Source of the DNA: JAAZLA01 sp964560975
Lineage (GTDB): Bacteria > Spirochaetota > Spirochaetia > Treponematales > Treponemataceae
Assembly (NCBI GenBank): GCA_964560975.1
Contig: CAZLNE010000039.1
Location: forward strand, 1-16,761
Reading direction: 5' to 3'
Length of the DNA stretch: 16,761 nucleotides
The notes under the pieces are model-generated. The model had not been told where the DNA came from and did no database searches. It saw only the letters and a program-made list of their open reading frames with translations. Positions 13,303 through 16,761 of the stretch are shown in pieces (position 1 is the first letter of the stretch; every line of letters begins with the position of its first letter). Made by a program: the position numbers and the translations under genes.

Positions 13303-15750
13303 ATGAAATTTGATAAACAGAAATTCAAGGATAATCTAACGGCGAGATTAAAGCGTCAGTATGGTAAGGATATTACCCAAGCCAATAAACATGATCTCTT
13401 TGATGCCGTTTCTGCCTCTGCTCTTGAGTTCATCATGGATAACTGGATGAATACAAAGAAAGAATACGATAAAAAGCCGGTGCGCAAAATGTATTATCTT
13501 TCTGCAGAGTTTCTGATGGGACGAGCTATGAGCAATAACCTTATTAACACTCAGATTATGGACAGTGTTAAAGAAGTCCTTAAAGAAATGAATATTGATT
13601 ATTCTTCAATAGAAGATGAAGAGCCGGATGCAGGACTTGGAAATGGCGGTCTGGGACGTCTTGCAGCCTGTTTCCTTGATTCTCTTGCAACTCTCGATTA
13701 TCCCGGACACGGATATGGTATTCGCTATGAATACGGAATGTTTGAGCAGAGAATTGAAAACGGATATCAGGTAGAATACCCCGATAATTGGCTTAAACAC
13801 CGTGATCCATGGGAAATAAAAAGATCCGATCTTGCTGTGGAAGTACATTTCGGCGGAACTATAGCTTCTAAGAGGGGCCCTGCAGGCCGCGACGTTTTTT
13901 ACACAGAAAACGCTGAAGTTGTAACTGCAACCCCCTACGATATGCCTATCGTTGGATACGGCACTAATACCGTAAATACACTGCGCTTATGGCAGGCAAC
14001 ATCGCCGGATGGATTTGATCTCCAGCTTTTTAACGATATGCAGTATCATCGTGCGGTAGAAAGACAAAACGACGCAGAAAATATAAGCCGTGTTCTATAC
14101 CCTAACGATAATGGTCCATCTGGAAAGGCTTTGCGCTTAAAACAGCAGTACTTTTTCTCATCTGCAAGTTTGCAGGATTTACTTACCCGCTTTGTAAGCG
14201 ATTTTGGAAACAATTTTGAAAAATTTCCTGAGTATCACGCAATTCAACTTAACGATACACATCCTGTAGTAGCAATTCCAGAGATGATGAGACTCCTCAT
14301 GGATGTTTACTATCTTGGTTGGGAAGCAGCCTGGGATGTTGTAACAAAGACCTTTGCCTACACCAACCATACTATTCTTGCTGAAGCACTCGAAAAATGG
14401 CCTATTCCGATTTTTCAGGGATTATTGCCAAGAGTGTATCAGATTGTGGAAGAAATTAACCGCCGCTTTACCATTGAGCTTAGAGAAAAGTATCCAGAAG
14501 GTTATGAGAAACACAATAGAATGTCGATTATTTCTAATGGCATGATTCACATGGCTCATCTTGCAATTCATGCCTGTTTCAGTGTAAACGGTGTTGCAGC
14601 TTTACATACAGAATTATTAAAAACACAAGAATTAAAAGACTGGGCAGATTTCTATCCTGCAAAGTTTAACAATAAGACAAACGGTGTTACCCAAAGAAGA
14701 TGGTTATTGAATGCTAATCCGCTCTTATCAGATTTTATTACAAAACGAATCGGGCATGGGTGGGAAAAGAATTTAGCTCTCCTTAAAGGCTTGGAAAAAT
14801 ATGCTGAAGATGAGGCAAGTCTTAATGAGTTAATATCAATTAAGAGGACAAATAAAGAAAATTTGGCTGAGTATTTAAAAATAACTCAAAACGAATTTTT
14901 AGACCCTCAGTCAATTTTTGATGTGCAGGTAAAACGTCTCCATGAGTATAAACGCCAGCTTTTAAACATACTTCATGTTATGTACTTGTATAATCGTCTT
15001 CTCGATGACCCGAATTTTAATCCGCCTGCACGAACCTATATTTTCGGGGCAAAGGCAGCTTCAGGATACCGCAGAGCGAAAAATATTATTAAGCTCATCA
15101 ATACTGTTGCAGAACGTATTAATAACGACCGCCGTGTCCGTGGAAAACTGCGGGTTATCTTCGTAGAAAACTATCGTGTAAGTCTGGCGGAAAAACTTTT
15201 TCCAGCTTCTGATGTATCTGAGCAGATTTCTACTGCAGGAAAAGAAGCAAGCGGAACCGGCAACATGAAATTCATGATTAACGGCGCCTTAACACTGGGA
15301 ACTCTTGATGGTGCAAATATAGAAATAGTTGAGGAAGCAGGAGAAGAAAATGCTTTCATCTTTGGTCTTACTGCAGATGAGATTCAGAGAATTGAAAAAG
15401 AGCATTCATATTCACCGCAGAAATATATAGACCGCAATCCGGAGCTTGCAAAGGTTATTAATCAGCTCATTGACGGTTCCTATGATCCATCGCATCAGCT
15501 GTTTAAAGAACTGCACGATTCCTTAGTGTACGGGGTTGAAGGTCAAAGACCCGATGTGTACTATGTACTCGCAGACTTTGATGGTTATGTAGAAGCTCAA
15601 GAAAGAATTGCCGAGGCATACTTGAATCAAAAAGAATGGGCAAAGAAGGCTCTTTTGAACATTGCACGTTCCGGTAAATTCTCTTCTGACCGCACCATTG
15701 AAGATTACGTTAGAGATATTTGGAAGTTAGAAAAAGTTATTATAGAATAA
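13303..15750 (+). CDS. glgP: Glycogen/starch phosphorylase GlgP (GT35)
   Basis: Releases glucose-1-phosphate from the non-reducing ends of glycogen using phosphate and pyridoxal phosphate, in the cytoplasm. 815 aa, the standard bacterial length. Diagnostic blocks: YYLSAEFLMGRAM near the N-terminus; GLGNGGLGRLAACFLDS (glycine-rich active-site loop); NDTHPVVAIPEMMRLL; TNGVTQRRW; VQVKRLHEYKRQ; and the PLP site EASGTGNMKFMING with the Schiff-base lysine at K656. The N-terminus is short, without the long extension that carries phosphorylation control in animal enzymes. ATG 13303 is fixed by AGGAG 5 nt upstream. It works with GlgX: phosphorylase stops near branches, GlgX removes them. A terminator follows the stop. 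Substrate could include maltodextrin as well as glycogen; the glgX neighbour favours glycogen. Confidence 0.96.
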   Translation: MKFDKQKFKDNLTARLKRQYGKDITQANKHDLFDAVSASALEFIMDNWMNTKKEYDKKPVRKMYYLSAEFLMGRAMSNNLINTQIMDSVKEVLKEMNIDYSSIEDEEPDAGLGNGGLGRLAACFLDSLATLDYPGHGYGIRYEYGMFEQRIENGYQVEYPDNWLKHRDPWEIKRSDLAVEVHFGGTIASKRGPAGRDVFYTENAEVVTATPYDMPIVGYGTNTVNTLRLWQATSPDGFDLQLFNDMQYHRAVERQNDAENISRVLYPNDNGPSGKALRLKQQYFFSSASLQDLLTRFVSDFGNNFEKFPEYHAIQLNDTHPVVAIPEMMRLLMDVYYLGWEAAWDVVTKTFAYTNHTILAEALEKWPIPIFQGLLPRVYQIVEEINRRFTIELREKYPEGYEKHNRMSIISNGMIHMAHLAIHACFSVNGVAALHTELLKTQELKDWADFYPAKFNNKTNGVTQRRWLLNANPLLSDFITKRIGHGWEKNLALLKGLEKYAEDEASLNELISIKRTNKENLAEYLKITQNEFLDPQSIFDVQVKRLHEYKRQLLNILHVMYLYNRLLDDPNFNPPARTYIFGAKAASGYRRAKNIIKLINTVAERINNDRRVRGKLRVIFVENYRVSLAEKLFPASDVSEQISTAGKEASGTGNMKFMINGALTLGTLDGANIEIVEEAGEENAFIFGLTADEIQRIEKEHSYSPQKYIDRNPELAKVINQLIDGSYDPSHQLFKELHDSLVYGVEGQRPDVYYVLADFDGYVEAQERIAEAYLNQKEWAKKALLNIARSGKFSSDRTIEDYVRDIWKLEKVIIE

Positions 15751-15767
15751 GGATTGCTCCTTTGACA

Positions 15768-15812
15768 AAAGCTCCGCTGCTATGTAACAATGGGAACGGA
15801 GCTTTATTTATT
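15768..15812 (+). terminator. Intrinsic terminator after glgP
   Basis: AAAGCTCCG (15768-15776) pairs perfectly with CGGAGCTTT (15797-15805) across a 20-nt loop, followed by the T-rich but A-interrupted ATTTATTT. Stem position 18 bp after the glgP stop supports termination, though the long loop and broken T run suggest it may be leaky. Confidence 0.7.
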
Positions 15813-15816
15813 TAAT

Positions 15817-16719
15817 ATGAGAGTCTCAAGTTTTTTTTATTTTTTTAACTTTGCATTGAAAACGATGGTTTTCAAACAGAAAAAACCAATTCTGGGAACC
15901 ATAATCGTCACCGATAAATGTAATCTTTCGTGTAAACACTGTGCTGTAAACAACATTACCGGCATCATAAACCCCTATGAAAACATACAAAAAGAAATGG
16001 TCATGCTTTACAACATGGGCGTAAGAATTCTCTTTTTCTGCGGAGGGGAAACCTTTATGTGGAAAGACGGCGATAAAACTCTGAGGGATCTTGTTATAGA
16101 AGCTAAAAAGATGGGGTTTTTAGATGTGGTTGTGGTAACAAACGGAACCTTCTCTCTTGATTTACCAGAGGCGGATCTTATTCTTCTAAGTATGGACGGC
16201 GGTAAAGATAAACACAACGCAATACGAGGCGACACCCACGACCTTATTATGCAGAATATCCGCAGCGCTTCATCGGACAATATTTGTCTGTACATGGCCG
16301 TAAATACTATTAACATAGATGATATAGAAACAGTAACAACAATAGCACGCGATGAAAAAAACATACGCGCAGTTTCTTTTAATCTTCACACTCCGTATAA
16401 AGGAACAGAAAACTTAATGCTCACAAGAGAGCAAAAGGAAAAGGCCGTAAAAACTATTGCCCTCCTTATTGATGAAGGGTATCCAGTTTTTAATTTGAAG
16501 TCTGCTCTCCCGTACATTGCCGCGAATAAATTTCCGACGCCGTGCTATCAGTGTATGGTGGTGGAAAACGGCAAGGTGTATACCTGCGGACGCTGTATTG
16601 AGGAAAAGGGGCTTTGCGAACAATGCGGATACCTTTTTGTCGGAGAATACACTCTTATGTTCAGCGGCAGCCTCCGCATCGCTTTTGACATGCTCAAGAC
16701 ATATTTAAAATTTATATAG
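15817..16719 (+). CDS. Radical SAM protein with three C-terminal CxxC pairs
   Basis: A radical SAM enzyme of unknown substrate, 300 aa from ATG 15817. The 4Fe-4S/SAM motif is C35-x3-C39-x2-C42 (CNLSCKHC), followed by the GGE motif in FFCGGETFMW, then VVTNGTF and LLSMDGG, the usual barrel strands. The C-terminus has C243-x2-C246-x10-C257-x2-C260-x6-C267-x2-C270, suggesting an auxiliary (SPASM-like) cluster or a metal-binding ribbon. Residues 4-16 are aromatic and hydrophobic (SSFFYFFNFALK) and may touch the membrane. An earlier in-frame ATG at 15790 lies inside the glgP terminator loop, and a later one at 15865 still precedes the cluster motif; none has a good ribosome site, so the start is uncertain. 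A second gene begins 7 nt after the stop. Confidence 0.82.
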   Translation: MRVSSFFYFFNFALKTMVFKQKKPILGTIIVTDKCNLSCKHCAVNNITGIINPYENIQKEMVMLYNMGVRILFFCGGETFMWKDGDKTLRDLVIEAKKMGFLDVVVVTNGTFSLDLPEADLILLSMDGGKDKHNAIRGDTHDLIMQNIRSASSDNICLYMAVNTINIDDIETVTTIARDEKNIRAVSFNLHTPYKGTENLMLTREQKEKAVKTIALLIDEGYPVFNLKSALPYIAANKFPTPCYQCMVVENGKVYTCGRCIEEKGLCEQCGYLFVGEYTLMFSGSLRIAFDMLKTYLKFI

Positions 16720-16726
16720 GAAACCT

Positions 16727-16761
16727 ATGATACTCACTTCATTATTGCGGATCTTGTTAAC
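16727..16761 (+). CDS. Start of a further gene, cut by the window end
   Basis: ATG 16727 lies 7 nt after the radical SAM stop, with AGGA (16718-16721) overlapping that stop and a 5-nt spacing. The 11 visible codons give a hydrophobic N-terminus (MILTSLLRILL) that could open a membrane segment or signal peptide. Tight spacing implies an operon with the radical SAM gene. Function cannot be told from what is visible. Confidence 0.5.
   Translation, partial: MILTSLLRILL

Overview
The window reads as chromosomal DNA of a moderately low-GC bacterium with an outer membrane. My best guess is a Treponema-like spirochaete. This rests on the overall flavour of the proteins, on a lone PTS IIA protein with no transporter beside it, and on a periplasmic lytic transglycosylase; no single marker gene settles the taxonomy. 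Nothing here looks like a prophage, integron, CRISPR array or insertion sequence, and there are no rRNA or tRNA genes. No stretch longer than about 200 bases lacks a gene.

Layout. (1) 1-1100: the 3' part of a serine-pathway D-3-phosphoglycerate dehydrogenase, ended by a strong intrinsic terminator. (2) 1172-3246: a membrane-anchored SLT-type lytic transglycosylase (+), whose stop codon abuts the stop of a convergent gene (-). That second gene resembles GH5 glycosylceramidase-type hydrolases but appears to lack both catalytic glutamates. (3) 3342-4320: a PtsN-like EIIA gene (-) and a small unrecognised gene (+), diverging from a 130-bp region. (4) 4336-10946: the addB-addA operon (-), encoding a two-subunit helicase-nuclease for double-strand break repair, with an ATGA overlap between the genes. 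(5) 11054-15750: glycogen debranching enzyme glgX and glycogen phosphorylase glgP (+), the two enzymes that together mobilise glycogen. glgP has its own promoter flanked by two palindromes. (6) 15768-16761: a terminator, a radical SAM protein with three extra CxxC pairs, and the first codons of a following gene.

The most distinctive signal is regulatory. In both divergent intergenic regions (3789-3918 and 10947-11053) both outward genes have a good -10 element ending only 6-8 nt before the ATG and no Shine-Dalgarno sequence. All four (ptsN, the small gene, addB, glgX) are therefore predicted to give leaderless or nearly leaderless mRNAs. By contrast addA (inside an operon), glgP and the transglycosylase gene have normal ribosome binding sites. 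The second notable item is the GH5-like protein, a probable pseudo-enzyme. I see no convincing new defence or mobile system here.
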